NCBI RefSeq assembly: GCF_039522365.1
Contig: NZ_BAAADJ010000024.1
Span: 51,435 to 115,434, forward strand
Reading direction: 5' to 3'
Length of the DNA stretch: 64,000 bases
Origin: Bacillus carboniphilus
Lineage (GTDB): Bacteria; Bacillota; Bacilli; Bacillales; JC228
This document shows positions 7,919 to 17,713 of the stretch, piece by piece. Position numbers and translations under genes: made by a program. The notes below the pieces were generated by a model. It had not been told where the DNA came from, searched no databases, and worked only from the letters and a program-made list of their open reading frames with translations. Within the stretch, counting starts at the first letter, position 1. Every line of letters begins with the position of its first letter.

Positions 7919-9091
7919 TTACCTTCCTCCTACCTTGCTATTCTGCTTGTGATGAAACACTCTATATAAAATAAATGCAATACCGGATAATAGAATACCG
8001 GAAATATAAGGGAGACCAATGGACATTGAGAAAAGCAAGCCTCCTAATGGTGGGCCGATGATTCTTCCAAGGGAATCAAAGGAAGACAGTAATCCGGTTG
8101 TACTACCATGTCCTGCTGTTGATTGTTTAGTTAGCAAAGAAGAAACACTAGGTCGAATGAGCCCATTTCCGATCCCAAACACCGTTAAAAAGATTGCGGC
8201 TGTAACAAAGCTCTCAGTGAATAAAATGAGAGCAAAGCCTACAGCAGAGACAAAAATTCCGATCTGTATGACAAATCCTTCCCCAAACTGTTTCGTTAAT
8301 CTTCCGACTAAACCACCTTGAACGATTGCACCAGCTAATCCCATAATCATGAAAATGTAGCCTAATTCTACTGTGCCTAAACCAGCTGTTTCAGCTGCAA
8401 AGTACGCAAAGGTTGCTTCTAAGCCAGATAGCGATAAAGAAACAAATAATTGAAGGAAAAATAAGAAGGAAAGGCGTCCTTTTAACATTTCGGATATAGG
8501 AGCTCTTTTCTGTTGACCTTGGCTTCTTTTGTCTTCAGGTAAAGATTCCTTTAATAAAAATAAGACAAGAACAAAAGTTAATAGAGACGAAGCCCCAGCT
8601 AAATAAAAGGGAGTATGTAAGTTTTGTTCAGAGAATATTCCCCCGATAGCGGGTCCGAAAATAAATCCAAGTCCAATTGACGCGCCAATTATCCCCATGC
8701 CTTTTCCGCGGTCTTCTTCAGAAGTAATATCGGCCACATAGGCCATTACAGTAGGCATATTAGCAGAGGATAAAAAGCCCCCGATTATCCTAGCGGCAAA
8801 AAGCATCCAAAGCTGGGTTGCGATTCCCATTAAAAAGAATGAAAGAGCAAGCCCAAAAATCCCAATCATGATAACCGGCTTTCTACCGATCTTGTCAGAG
8901 ATCCGCCCCCACATTGGAGCAAATAAAAGCTGCATTAGTGAGTAAACAGCCATTAAAAATCCTAGTTGTGTAGGAGAGGCGCCGATTTCTTCAGCGTAAA
9001 AAGGTAATACCGGAATAATAATCCCAAATCCAACCATTACAAGAAACATAACAGCAAAGAGAATGGGAAGTGATTTTTTCGTTTCCAACAT
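7919..9091 (-). CDS. MFS multidrug efflux transporter
   Basis: 390 residues with 12 membrane helices. Motif A (GRISDKIGRKPV) follows helix 2, and motif C (GASIGLGFIFGPAIGG) in helix 5 is typical of drug/proton antiporters of the Bmr/NorA/TetA type. The open frame reaches 9211, but the ATG at 9091 is preceded by TTGGAGTGA and is followed directly by the conserved first helix, so the upstream 40 codons are excluded. Substrate is not predictable. Confidence 0.85.
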   Translation of the reverse strand: MLETKKSLPILFAVMFLVMVGFGIIIPVLPFYAEEIGASPTQLGFLMAVYSLMQLLFAPMWGRISDKIGRKPVIMIGIFGLALSFFLMGIATQLWMLFAARIIGGFLSSANMPTVMAYVADITSEEDRGKGMGIIGASIGLGFIFGPAIGGIFSEQNLHTPFYLAGASSLLTFVLVLFLLKESLPEDKRSQGQQKRAPISEMLKGRLSFLFFLQLFVSLSLSGLEATFAYFAAETAGLGTVELGYIFMIMGLAGAIVQGGLVGRLTKQFGEGFVIQIGIFVSAVGFALILFTESFVTAAIFLTVFGIGNGLIRPSVSSLLTKQSTAGHGSTTGLLSSFDSLGRIIGPPLGGLLFSMSIGLPYISGILLSGIAFILYRVFHHKQNSKVGGR

Positions 9092-9328
9092 GAAGTCACT
9101 CCAAAATAAAGAACTATATATCTCTCTTATCATAATGGAAAACAACAAAAATTGCGAAGTTAAGTAATAAAAAAGTAGACGACACATTAACCACAAGAAA
9201 GAGTTCTCCATTTATACATTGCAAATTCTCGATGATATAATGTTTATGAGTAGAGCACATTGAATAAACAAGAAATAGCAGAGGGAAAATACTCTAGTTT
9301 TACATAATAGAAAAGGAGTGAACGTTAT

Positions 9329-10285
9329 ATGTCAAATTCCTACGAAATCGCTACATTTGCTGGAGGATGTTTCTGGTGTATGGTCTCCCCTTTTGATGAG
9401 CAACCAGGTATTAAGGAGGTAGTCTCCGGTTATACAGGAGGGCATAAAGAAAATCCAACCTATGAGGAAGTATGCTCTGATACTACCGGGCACTATGAAG
9501 CTGTTCAAATTACATTTGATCCTGAGGTATTCCCATATAAAAAGTTATTAGAGCTTTTTTGGCAGCAAATTGATCCAACAGATCCAGGCGGTCAATTTAA
9601 TGATAGAGGTCAGTCCTATCGAACAGCTATTTTTTATCACAATGAGAATCAAAAAGAGTTAGCTGAACACTCCAGAGCGGATCTAGAGGCAAGTGGGCGT
9701 TTTAAAAAGCCGATTGTGACGGAGATTTTACCTGCTGCTCCGTTTTATAGAGCGGAAGAGAAGCATCAAGATTACTACAAAAAGAATTCATTCCACTATA
9801 ACCTGTATAAAGAGGGATCTGGGCGTGCTAAATTTATACGTGAGAACTGGAAAAAGCAAAAAAGCGATGAAGAACTACGTAAAGAATTAACTCCATTACA
9901 GTATGAGGTCACAAAAAATAATGCGACAGAACCACCCTTTCGAAATGAGTATTGGGATCATACAGAGGACGGAATCTATGTAGATATTATTTCCGGAGAA
10001 CCGCTTTTCAGTTCAAAAGATAAATATGATGCTGGATGTGGGTGGCCAAGTTTTACAAAGCCGATTCGACGAATGGAATTAGAAGAGAAATTAGATACTT
10101 CTTATGGAATGAGAAGAATTGAGGTACGATCTAAAACATCAGATTCTCATTTAGGTCATGTATTTGATGATGGCCCTGGACCGGATCATGCTCGATATTG
10201 TATCAACTCAGCAGCTCTTAGGTTTATACCGAAGGATAAGCTTGAAGAAGAAGGGTACGGACAATATGTAAGGCTTTTTGAATAG
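9329..10285 (+). CDS. msrAB: Fused peptide methionine sulfoxide reductase MsrA-MsrB
   Basis: 318 residues. Residues 1-165 are MsrA with the active site GCFWC (Cys14); residues about 175-318 are MsrB with GCGWPSF and the catalytic Cys291 in [11 protein letters not shown]. The fusion reduces both S- and R-epimers of methionine sulfoxide in proteins. The zinc CxxC pairs found in many MsrB proteins are absent. RBS AAAGGAG. Monocistronic, followed by a terminator. Confidence 0.95.
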   Translation: MSNSYEIATFAGGCFWCMVSPFDEQPGIKEVVSGYTGGHKENPTYEEVCSDTTGHYEAVQITFDPEVFPYKKLLELFWQQIDPTDPGGQFNDRGQSYRTAIFYHNENQKELAEHSRADLEASGRFKKPIVTEILPAAPFYRAEEKHQDYYKKNSFHYNLYKEGSGRAKFIRENWKKQKSDEELRKELTPLQYEVTKNNATEPPFRNEYWDHTEDGIYVDIISGEPLFSSKDKYDAGCGWPSFTKPIRRMELEEKLDTSYGMRRIEVRSKTSDSHLGHVFDDGPGPDHARYCINSAALRFIPKDKLEEEGYGQYVRLFE

Positions 10286-10291
10286 GAAAGT

Positions 10292-10328
10292 TAAAGTGGT
10301 ACAGGTGATTGCCTATACCACTTTTTGT
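10292..10328. terminator. Intrinsic terminator
   Basis: AAAGTGGTACAGG pairs with CCTATACCACTTTTT between convergent msrAB and the membrane protein pair. Confidence 0.8.
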
Positions 10329-10333
10329 TTTTA

Positions 10334-10837
10334 TTAAGGCATTTCATGATACGGAAACTCAGCCACTTTTTTTTTAATAAATCTAAAAAATAGAACTAAC
10401 ATAATAGCCGCAACAGGATAGACTGGAATGGAATAATAGAGACTCCAGCCAGTATAAGTTAATGCTTTATTTTTCACGGTAACCCATTCAAATAACAAAG
10501 CAAAGACTGTCCAAAAAAAGATATAACAAAAAAGCTTCCTCCCATAGAGCTCAAATTTATCGTAGCCATAAAGGAAGATTAAAGAAGCACAAGGGTACAT
10601 AAAAAAATGAAAGAGTGCTCCAGAAAGCTCGTAGGTGGGGTTATCACCAAATATGTAAAGTTTAAATGGGGTGGCTAAGAGAAAATAATCAATCGTTGCA
10701 ACAAGCGTAATGTTATATACCCAAATCATGATAACAATAACACGAGGAAAATAAGACCGGATGGGCCAATAAACAGTAAATGCCAGAATCGAAGAAATGA
10801 TAAAAAACCATTCATTCCAATCAAAGGTAACATTCAT
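10334..10837 (-). CDS. CBO0543-like multi-pass membrane protein
   Basis: 167 residues, about five hydrophobic helices rich in Trp, Tyr and Phe. The pattern (N-terminal WPIRSYFPR, central helices, final YPVAAIMLVLFFRF) resembles the small membrane family labelled CBO0543 in Bacilli and Clostridia, whose function is unknown. It overlaps the upstream gene by 4 bases, so the two are co-translated. Confidence 0.6.
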   Translation of the reverse strand: MNVTFDWNEWFFIISSILAFTVYWPIRSYFPRVIVIMIWVYNITLVATIDYFLLATPFKLYIFGDNPTYELSGALFHFFMYPCASLIFLYGYDKFELYGRKLFCYIFFWTVFALLFEWVTVKNKALTYTGWSLYYSIPVYPVAAIMLVLFFRFIKKKVAEFPYHEMP

Positions 10838-11307
10838 ATATTTAAGCCACCTTGAAAAAGAACTCTACGAAAAAGCTTCATAACAACTACTAAAAACAAT
10901 AAACTAAAGAACCAAAAGGAAAATGACCACCAAATTCTCCAATTTACATGTGTAATCACCCCTAAATAGTCTGCTGACCATTCTAGACCAACCAAAATTA
11001 GTAAAAAGCTAATGAATATGGAGAACTTATGAAGGAGTGAATCAGCACGTCTATAAAAGATTAGGAACATCACTAAGACCACAGGATAAAGAATGATTCG
11101 ATTAATAAAATGTGTAAATTCAATACTAAGAATGTCTTTAATTATCAATGTTTTGAAATTCATATAGCAAAGTGCAGAGAAGTTTTGAAATAGATAAGAG
11201 GCAACCATCCAATAGACCATAATTTCAAGGATGTGGAGTTTCTTTTTCATTTTTACAAATAAATATAGGACTAACAGGTTAATAAACACATAAAAGAAAA
11301 AAACCAT
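10834..11307 (-). CDS. CBO0543-like multi-pass membrane protein, partner of the next gene
   Basis: 157 residues, five or six hydrophobic segments, with a C-terminal WRIWWSFSFWFFSLLF helix similar in place to that of its downstream neighbour. Probably diverged from the same family. First gene of a two-gene unit. RBS AAGGAG before the ATG. No function can be given. Confidence 0.6.
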   Translation of the reverse strand: MVFFFYVFINLLVLYLFVKMKKKLHILEIMVYWMVASYLFQNFSALCYMNFKTLIIKDILSIEFTHFINRIILYPVVLVMFLIFYRRADSLLHKFSIFISFLLILVGLEWSADYLGVITHVNWRIWWSFSFWFFSLLFLVVVMKLFRRVLFQGGLNI

Positions 11308-11431
11308 TCAAGAACTCCTTCTTTGCTTTATATAATTCCTTGTATTTAGAGCCCTTTTCTTATGTTTAGTTTGTACTGAAAATAAATATTTATAATAGCA
11401 ACCTTATTTAACTAGCTTGATAAAAAAACAG

Positions 11432-11459
11432 TTGACTTGAGAATGATTATCAGTATACT
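11432..11459 (+). promoter_or_regulatory. Promoter of the ferric iron ABC operon
   Basis: TTGACT (11432-11437) and TATACT (11454-11459), 16 bases apart. A Fur box fills the spacer. Confidence 0.7.
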
Positions 11460-11488
11460 TGTAATTGAGAATGAATTTCATTATCTCA
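11438..11488. promoter_or_regulatory. Two Fur boxes over the iron operon promoter
   Basis: Box 1, TGAGAATGATTATCA (11438-11452), matches the 7-1-7 Fur consensus TGATAATNATTATCA at all but one position and sits between -35 and -10. Box 2, TGAGAATGAATTTCA (11466-11480), extends into a second overlapping half ending in ATCTCA at 11488, just downstream of the start of transcription. This predicts iron-dependent repression by Fur. Confidence 0.8.
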
Positions 11489-11512
11489 AATTACATATAA
11501 GGAGTGCTTCAA

Positions 11513-12586
11513 ATGAAAAAGCGTATGTATACACTTGGTGTAATGATAATAGCAGCTTTAATGATCCTTGCAGCTTGTGGTAATTCAAATAATGAAAAAA
11601 GTGATGGAAAAACATCATCAAATACAGAAGATAAAGGCGTTGTAAATTTATATACAAGTAGACACTATGATACAGATCGAGAATTATATGATAAATTTAC
11701 AGAACAAACTGGTATTAAGGTTAATGTGATTGAAGGTAATGGTGATGAGTTAATGGAGCGTCTTGATCGTGAAGGTCCAGCTTCAGAGGCAGATGTTTTT
11801 ATTACTTCTGATGCAGGGAACTTAGCACGTTTAAAGGAAAAAGGCCTGACTCAATCGGTTGAAAGTGATATTTTATTTTCTAATATTCCAGAGAAGCTAC
11901 GTGATACTGAAAATCATTGGTTTGGATTAACGAAAAGAGCTCGTGTAATTGCTTATGCAAAAGATCGTGTAGATCCTTCTGAACTATCAACCTATGAAGC
12001 TTTAACAGAGGATCAATGGAATGGAAGACTACTTATTCGTTCTTCTGAAAATATTTATAATCAATCTCTTTTAGGTTCATTTATTGAAATAAATGGCGAA
12101 GAGGCAGCGAAAGAATGGGCTGCTGGAATTGTTAAAAATATGGCAAGAGATCCTCAAGGTGGGGATACAGACCAAATGAAGGCTATTGCTGCTGGTGAGG
12201 CAGATGTCGCAGTAGTGAATTCCTATTATATTGGAAGACTCATTAACTCTGAGAACCCAGAAGATACAAAAGTTGGAGAACAAATTGGGGTATTCTTCCC
12301 TAACCAAGAGACAACAGGTACACACATCAACATCAGCGGAGCTGCTGTAACGAAGCATTCAAAGAATATTGAAAATGCTATTACATTTATTGAATTCCTA
12401 TCCAGTGAAGATGCACAAGGAATATTTGCTGAAGGGAATAACGAGTATCCAGTAAATCCTTCTGTTGAACCTTCTGAAACACTTAAATCTTGGGGAGATT
12501 TTATAGAGCAAGATATTGATCTAACAGTTCTTGGTAAGAATAACTCTCGTGCCATTCAAATTTTCAATGAAGTTGGTTGGAAATAA
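11513..12586 (+). CDS. Ferric iron ABC transporter, lipoprotein binding component
   Basis: 357 residues. A lipoprotein signal peptide ends in the lipobox LAAC, followed by a Ser/Asn/Lys-rich linker and a periplasmic-binding-protein fold of the FutA/FbpA/SfuA ferric iron family (VVNLYTSRHYDTDRELYDKF start, then ADVFITSDAGNLARLKEKG). The conserved Tyr cluster that ligates iron (NSYYIGRL) is present. GTG at 11504 is in frame, but AAGGAG at about 11499 points to ATG 11513. First gene of a three-gene, Fur-controlled operon. Confidence 0.9.
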   Translation: MKKRMYTLGVMIIAALMILAACGNSNNEKSDGKTSSNTEDKGVVNLYTSRHYDTDRELYDKFTEQTGIKVNVIEGNGDELMERLDREGPASEADVFITSDAGNLARLKEKGLTQSVESDILFSNIPEKLRDTENHWFGLTKRARVIAYAKDRVDPSELSTYEALTEDQWNGRLLIRSSENIYNQSLLGSFIEINGEEAAKEWAAGIVKNMARDPQGGDTDQMKAIAAGEADVAVVNSYYIGRLINSENPEDTKVGEQIGVFFPNQETTGTHINISGAAVTKHSKNIENAITFIEFLSSEDAQGIFAEGNNEYPVNPSVEPSETLKSWGDFIEQDIDLTVLGKNNSRAIQIFNEVGWK

Positions 12587-12600
12587 TAAAATCAATATAT

Positions 12601-12629
12601 GTACCGTACCTTTTTTGTGGTACGGTTAC
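12601..12629 (+). terminator. Intercistronic hairpin between iron-binding protein and permease
   Basis: GTACCGTACC and GGTACGGTTAC form a stem with a loop of T residues but no long U-run after it. Such a hairpin probably stabilises the upstream mRNA or partly terminates, giving more binding protein than permease. Confidence 0.5.
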
Positions 12630-12684
12630 ATTTGGTTTACGATAAAGGGTATGGTTGATTTAGCCTCTTAAGGAAGTGCCTACA

Positions 12685-14325
12685 ATGAAGATTACACATC
12701 ATGTTAAAAAACAAGTGAATATTTGGGCGATACTTAGCTTTGCTATTATTGGGCTCATTTTATTGCCAAACCTGATTGTGGGGGTAGAATTTTTTACTAA
12801 AGGAAATGACAATTGGCAGCACATTAAAGAATACCTGCTCTTTGATATTGTCTCTAACACTGTTATTCTACTCGTTTTTACAGGGGTTTTTACAACTGTA
12901 ATAGGTTCTAGCTTAGCATGGCTGATTACTGCCTATACCTTTCCTTTACGGAACTTCCTTAAGTGGGCACTGTTTTTACCGTTAGCTATACCTCCTTTTA
13001 TTGGAGCCTACACATATCAAGGTATTTTTAACTATACAGGTATAGTTCAGTCAACTTTACGTAATGTTTTTGATATACAGGTTAATCCCAAATATATTAA
13101 CCTAGCAACAATGGAAGGGACTATTTTTATTTTTACGATGTTTCTCTTCCCTTATATTTATGTAATAACAAAGGGATTTCTTGAGAATCAATCTGCTTCC
13201 ATAATTGAAACAGCTCAGCTGTTGGGAGTCAGTTCTTTTAAAATCTTTTTTAAAATTATTCTTCCCCTTTCCCGTGCTGCGATCATTGGTGGAGTGATGA
13301 TTGTTTTGTTGGAAGTCATCAATGATTATGGCGTTGTTAAATATTTTGGAATTCAAACATTTATAACAGCCATTTTTCAAACATGGTTTGGAATGGGGGA
13401 TTTAGATTCGGCATTTAAACTAGCAGGTACACTTATGATCGTTGTCATGACTGTTCTAATCCTGGAGAAACTTCTTAGAGGACGAAAACGTTTTAGCTAT
13501 TCAACCACAAGAGTAAGACCGATCCAACCAAGGAGATTAACAGGATTAAAAGCCTGGATAGCTTTTGGTTATGCTTTTCTTATCTTTAGTTTAGCTTTTT
13601 TCATTCCTTTCCTTCAGCTCGTTATGTGGGTGTTCATGACCCATGATAAAATTCTCACCGCTGAATTTATAACTCTAGTTAAAAACTCTTTGTTTGTGGC
13701 TACCATATCAGCTGCTATTATCGTTTCGGTGGCTTTGATTGTAGCAAACTATACAAGGCTATATCGAGGGCTCATTACTAAAATTCTTTCAAAAGTTACA
13801 GTTGTTGGATATACAATTCCAGGAGCTATTATTGCGATTGGTGTAGTTACTGTTTTTATAGCATTAGACGATTGGGTCTACAGTATCTTTACTCAACTTA
13901 ATATTGACCTGACCTTTTATTTCAGAACCAGCTTTATTATGCTAGTGGCAGCCTATGTAATTCGCTTTTTATCGGTTGGCTATAACTCTGTTGAAGCAGG
14001 CTTTGAAAAGGTAGGAAATCAATTTACAGAGGCTTCTAGAACTCTTGGATCATCCACATTTAGAACCTTTTACAAAGTGGACTTACCATTAGTAAAGGCT
14101 AGTTTGCTCGGGGGATTTATTTTGGCATTTGTTGACATCCTAAAAGAATTGCCACTAACGATGCTGTTACAGCCTTTTAACTTTTCAACCTTAGCAACCA
14201 AGGCGTTTGTTTATGCAAATGATGAAATGGTCAATGAAGCAGCATCCGCATCTGTACTCATCATTCTAATTAGTGGAATCTGTATTTTTTTCTTCCATAA
14301 AGTTCTAGAGGGGGAACCTAAATAA
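12685..14325 (+). CDS. Ferric iron ABC transporter, double permease
   Basis: About 546 residues with 12 membrane helices in two homologous halves, each with a binding-protein-dependent EAA loop (ETAQLLGVSSFKIFFKIILP near 170-190 and EASRTLGSSTFRTFYKVDLP near 450). This is the FbpB/SfuB/HitB layout. GTG at 12676 lies too close to the AAGGAAG, so ATG 12685 is chosen. The stop codon overlaps the next start by one base. Confidence 0.9.
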   Translation: MKITHHVKKQVNIWAILSFAIIGLILLPNLIVGVEFFTKGNDNWQHIKEYLLFDIVSNTVILLVFTGVFTTVIGSSLAWLITAYTFPLRNFLKWALFLPLAIPPFIGAYTYQGIFNYTGIVQSTLRNVFDIQVNPKYINLATMEGTIFIFTMFLFPYIYVITKGFLENQSASIIETAQLLGVSSFKIFFKIILPLSRAAIIGGVMIVLLEVINDYGVVKYFGIQTFITAIFQTWFGMGDLDSAFKLAGTLMIVVMTVLILEKLLRGRKRFSYSTTRVRPIQPRRLTGLKAWIAFGYAFLIFSLAFFIPFLQLVMWVFMTHDKILTAEFITLVKNSLFVATISAAIIVSVALIVANYTRLYRGLITKILSKVTVVGYTIPGAIIAIGVVTVFIALDDWVYSIFTQLNIDLTFYFRTSFIMLVAAYVIRFLSVGYNSVEAGFEKVGNQFTEASRTLGSSTFRTFYKVDLPLVKASLLGGFILAFVDILKELPLTMLLQPFNFSTLATKAFVYANDEMVNEAASASVLIILISGICIFFFHKVLEGEPK

Positions 14326-15026
14326 TGTTTATTCAACTTGATCAATTGCAATATCAGTATAAGAATGCGAAGCATCTAACAATAAAAGATTTTTCTTTAA
14401 GTATCGAAAAGGGAGAAATAGTGTCTATCCTTGGTAAAAGCGGAAGTGGTAAAAGTACTATTCTGCGGCTTATAACAGGATTAGAAGCTCCTAAAAAAGG
14501 CTCTATTACGATTGATGGAAAAGTAATGGTAGATGAAACACACTATTTACCCCCTGAAAAAAGAGGAATCGGAATGGTGTTCCAGGATTATGCCCTATTT
14601 CCGCACATGACAGTTGAAAAAAATATTAGCTTTGGCCTAAACAAGATGAGTCGAAGTCTGAGAAAACAGCGGATCGATGAAATGCTCGCTCTTATTAACC
14701 TTTCTGAATTTAAAAAAAGGTACCCTTACGAATTAAGTGGAGGTCAGCAACAGCGAGTGGCTCTTGCTAGAGCATTAGCTCCTGCTCCCTCATTATTAGT
14801 ATTTGATGAACCATTTAGCAATTTGGATTCTCAGCTGCAAATGAGAATAAGAGAGGAACTGCGAGCCATTATTAAGCAAACAGGAATCACCTCCATTTTT
14901 GTAACTCATGATATTGAAGATGCAAGAAGTCTTTCTGATCGGATTGTTTTTATTGAGGACGGGAAAATCGCTAAAATATCTCAAACCTGTCCTTCTGACT
15001 ACCTACAGCATTCTACTATATATTGA
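14325..15026 (+). CDS. Ferric iron ABC transporter, ATPase
   Basis: 233 residues: Walker A GKSGSGKST, Q-loop FQDYALFPHMTV, signature LSGGQQQRVALARAL, Walker B LLVFDEPFSNLD, H-loop VTHD. Typical FbpC/PotA-type ATPases run to about 340 residues with a TOBE regulatory domain; here the protein ends straight after the nucleotide-binding domain. A terminator follows, so this is the true end rather than a visible frameshift. Confidence 0.9.
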   Translation: MFIQLDQLQYQYKNAKHLTIKDFSLSIEKGEIVSILGKSGSGKSTILRLITGLEAPKKGSITIDGKVMVDETHYLPPEKRGIGMVFQDYALFPHMTVEKNISFGLNKMSRSLRKQRIDEMLALINLSEFKKRYPYELSGGQQQRVALARALAPAPSLLVFDEPFSNLDSQLQMRIREELRAIIKQTGITSIFVTHDIEDARSLSDRIVFIEDGKIAKISQTCPSDYLQHSTIY

Positions 15027-15029
15027 AAT

Positions 15030-15065
15030 AAAAAAGCTGATTCATTTTTAGAATCAGCTTTTTAG
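15030..15065. terminator. Bidirectional intrinsic terminator
   Basis: AAAAAGCTGATTC pairs with GAATCAGCTTTTT between the convergent iron operon and ECF operon. Confidence 0.85.
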
Positions 15066-15889
15066 TTAAATGGATTATAAAATCGATTCCCATCATGAAA
15101 TGTAATGATTAGTGATGAAAGTAAGATTATGACTAACAAGAAAATAGCTACATAATCGCTGAATTGAAATGGTCGAGCACTGTACCATGTTCTTTTTTTA
15201 TTTTTCCCAAAGCCCCGAAGTTCCATAGCATTACTAATGACTTCAATCCGGTCTAAACTTGAAAAAATAAGAGGAGCAATGATAGATGCCGCATTCTTAA
15301 TTCTTTTAGGAAGCTTTTCTTTTTTGGACATATCGATTCCTCTAGCTTGTTGAGATAAAGCAATGGTACGGAATTCACGTTGGATATCTGGAATATAGCG
15401 TAATGCTAAAGCGACAGCATATGATATTCGGTAACTAACACCGATTCGATTTAATGATGAGGCAAACTCACTTGGATGTGTAGTTACAATAAAAAGTAGT
15501 GCAACGGGTATGACTACCAAGTATTTTAGCGTAATATTTCCTAGGTAAAATAGCTGTTCCACTGTTAACTCATAATGTCCTGAGCCAAGGAGTGTGTGCT
15601 TAGTCCCATAGATTTCAACTCCTTGAGCCGGCGAAAAAAGGTAAATCGCAAAATTGTTAATGAACAAGAAAACTAAGATAAAGATTAGTACAAAGGAGAT
15701 TTCCTTTATTTTGATCTTTGATATCTTAAAAACAATTAAGCTAAATAAGAAGAGAAATAAGAGTATTCTAGTATCATATGTAAGCATTGCGGCCACTGAC
15801 CAAATAATGAAGCAGATGAGTTTGGTTGCACCGGTTAGTCTATGAATCGGAGATGGACGTTCAATATAGGAGAGCATTTCTACTGCCAT
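15062..15889 (-). CDS. ECF transporter transmembrane (T) component
   Basis: 275 residues, CbiQ/EcfT family, about six membrane helices. The cytoplasmic helix motif ALSQQARGID carries the conserved A-R-G coupling triplet, and a second such motif, NAMELRGFGK, follows. It transmits ATPase movement to the S component. Its ATG shares one base with the stop of the ATPase gene, so it is translationally coupled. Confidence 0.85.
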   Translation of the reverse strand: MAVEMLSYIERPSPIHRLTGATKLICFIIWSVAAMLTYDTRILLFLFLFSLIVFKISKIKIKEISFVLIFILVFLFINNFAIYLFSPAQGVEIYGTKHTLLGSGHYELTVEQLFYLGNITLKYLVVIPVALLFIVTTHPSEFASSLNRIGVSYRISYAVALALRYIPDIQREFRTIALSQQARGIDMSKKEKLPKRIKNAASIIAPLIFSSLDRIEVISNAMELRGFGKNKKRTWYSARPFQFSDYVAIFLLVIILLSSLIITFHDGNRFYNPFN

Positions 15890-17592
15890 TATGACCTCAC
15901 CTCTCGATCAAACTCAATAAACCGTTCAACAAAATCATGGGGGTCTTGAACCCCTATTTTAGTCGCTAATTCGAACAAGGATGTTTCTTTTAAGTTTGCT
16001 TGATGAACGATCTTCTCATTTCCAAGTATCCGTACAGAATCATCATCAGCTATTTTTCCACCATTACCAATGACGATGGTCCGAGTCGTGTACTCTAACA
16101 TGAGATGCATATCATGTGTAATCATTAAAATGGTCATTCCTTGCTTATTAAGTTCCACTAAAAAATCCATTATTTCTGTATAGTGTTGGAAGTCTTGTCC
16201 TGCTGTAGGCTCATCCAAAATAATCATATCTGGTTCAAGAACAAGTATTGAAGCAATAGTAACGCGTTTCTTTTGTCCAAAGCTTAAAGCAGAAATCGGC
16301 CAGTTTCGAAATGGATATAATCCACAAATCTTTAATGTTTGTTCCACGCGGTGCTTAATTTGATCCTCGGGTAATCCCCTTACCACTAGACCAAGGGCAA
16401 CTTCATCGAAAATTTTATGCTTTGAAATCATTTGATTCGGATTTTGCATAACCATGCCAATCCGAAGGGAGCGTTCCTTAATCGTATCTTTTGAAAAGTC
16501 GCGTCCCTCAAAAAGGATACGCCCACCGGTAGGTTTCTCAAATCCACAGATGATTTTGGTTAAGGTCGATTTACCAGCACCATTTTTACCAACAATACTA
16601 ATCATTTCTCCTTTATGAACGGTGAGTGTTAAATCTTTAAAAATTTCTTTACCGTTATCATAGGAAAAAGAAATTTGATCCAACTCCAATAGAGGTTCAG
16701 ACTGGATATTTTGAGGTTTAAGCGGTCGAGATTCATACCAAGTTCGTACTTTTTCCATACAAGTGTCCAATTGAAGTGAATGGATATGATGTGGCTGCAT
16801 CTCTGGAGAAACCGTACACCCTGCATGTTTTACTGCAGTGATATAAAGAGGTTCTCTCAAACGGGTCTGTCTTAATACATCTGACGATAAAAGGTCTGCA
16901 GGGGTTGAATCACTAACCATTTTTCCTTGGTCTATTACGATAATTCGATCTACATGACGGTACAGAACGTCCTCTATCCGGTGTTCTACGATAACGATAG
17001 TTTTGTTCGTATCTCGGTGGATTCGGTCAATTAAATCTATCGCATATTTTCCTGTTGCGGGATCAAGGTTAGCCAGAGGTTCATCAAATAATAACAAATT
17101 TACATCATCAACCATGACTCCTGCCAAAGCAACTCTCTGTTTTTGCCCCCCAGACAAACTATGTAGCGAGGAGGACAAATAATCGCTCATATCAACTAAC
17201 TGAGCAACTTCTTGAACCCGCTGCTTCATTATTTCCTGTGATACACAGTCATTCTCTAAGGAAAATGCTATATCTTCACTCACTGTTAACCCAATAAATT
17301 GGCCATCAGGATCCTGTAGAACGGTACCTACCATTTTGGAACGAGTGAATAAATCATGCTGGGTTGCATCCTCAGAGTGAAAAAGGAGTTCCCCGGTGAT
17401 TTCCCCTTCATATGAGAAAGGGATTAGGCCATTCAAACATTGAGCCAATGTACTTTTCCCTGATCCAGAAGGTCCAACTATCAGGATTTTTTCCCCTTCA
17501 AAAATTTCTAGGTTAATATTATATAAAGTTGGTTTTGCTTGACTGCGGTACTTAAAGCTAAAGTCTTTAAATTCTATCATTGGTTGTTTCAT
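15889..17592 (-). CDS. ECF transporter fused double ATPase
   Basis: 567 residues with two ABC domains in one chain (YkoD-like). Domain 1: Walker A GPSGSGKST, signature LSGGQKQRV. Domain 2 starts near residue 305: Walker A GKNGAGKST, signature LSFGQKKRV, the degenerate form normal in ECF ATPases. The frame is open to 17631, but AGGAG at 17600-17604 selects the ATG at 17592. It powers uptake of the substrate bound by the S component at 17714. Confidence 0.9.
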   Translation of the reverse strand: MKQPMIEFKDFSFKYRSQAKPTLYNINLEIFEGEKILIVGPSGSGKSTLAQCLNGLIPFSYEGEITGELLFHSEDATQHDLFTRSKMVGTVLQDPDGQFIGLTVSEDIAFSLENDCVSQEIMKQRVQEVAQLVDMSDYLSSSLHSLSGGQKQRVALAGVMVDDVNLLLFDEPLANLDPATGKYAIDLIDRIHRDTNKTIVIVEHRIEDVLYRHVDRIIVIDQGKMVSDSTPADLLSSDVLRQTRLREPLYITAVKHAGCTVSPEMQPHHIHSLQLDTCMEKVRTWYESRPLKPQNIQSEPLLELDQISFSYDNGKEIFKDLTLTVHKGEMISIVGKNGAGKSTLTKIICGFEKPTGGRILFEGRDFSKDTIKERSLRIGMVMQNPNQMISKHKIFDEVALGLVVRGLPEDQIKHRVEQTLKICGLYPFRNWPISALSFGQKKRVTIASILVLEPDMIILDEPTAGQDFQHYTEIMDFLVELNKQGMTILMITHDMHLMLEYTTRTIVIGNGGKIADDDSVRILGNEKIVHQANLKETSLFELATKIGVQDPHDFVERFIEFDREVRS

Positions 17593-17673
17593 TTTGTAGC
17601 TCCTGTCATTATCACAATCTATCTTATTCACTATTTTACCTGTCTTATAGGAAAATTTGTAAGAAGGAAAAAG

Positions 17674-17702
17674 AAAAAAGCCGGAAACGAGAGTCCCGGC
17701 TA
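17674..17702 (-). terminator. Terminator between the ECF S component and the ATPase gene
   Basis: On the minus strand AGCCGG...CCGGCTTTTTTC follows the S-component stop within about 12 bases. It would lower expression of the energising module relative to the first two genes, or mark a separate transcript. Confidence 0.65.
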
Positions 17703-17713
17703 AACGGCTAAAC

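Noticed and set aside
9092..9211. 40-residue N-terminal extension of the drug MFS protein
   Set aside because: It adds a non-conserved segment before helix 1, while a good RBS precedes the ATG at 9091.
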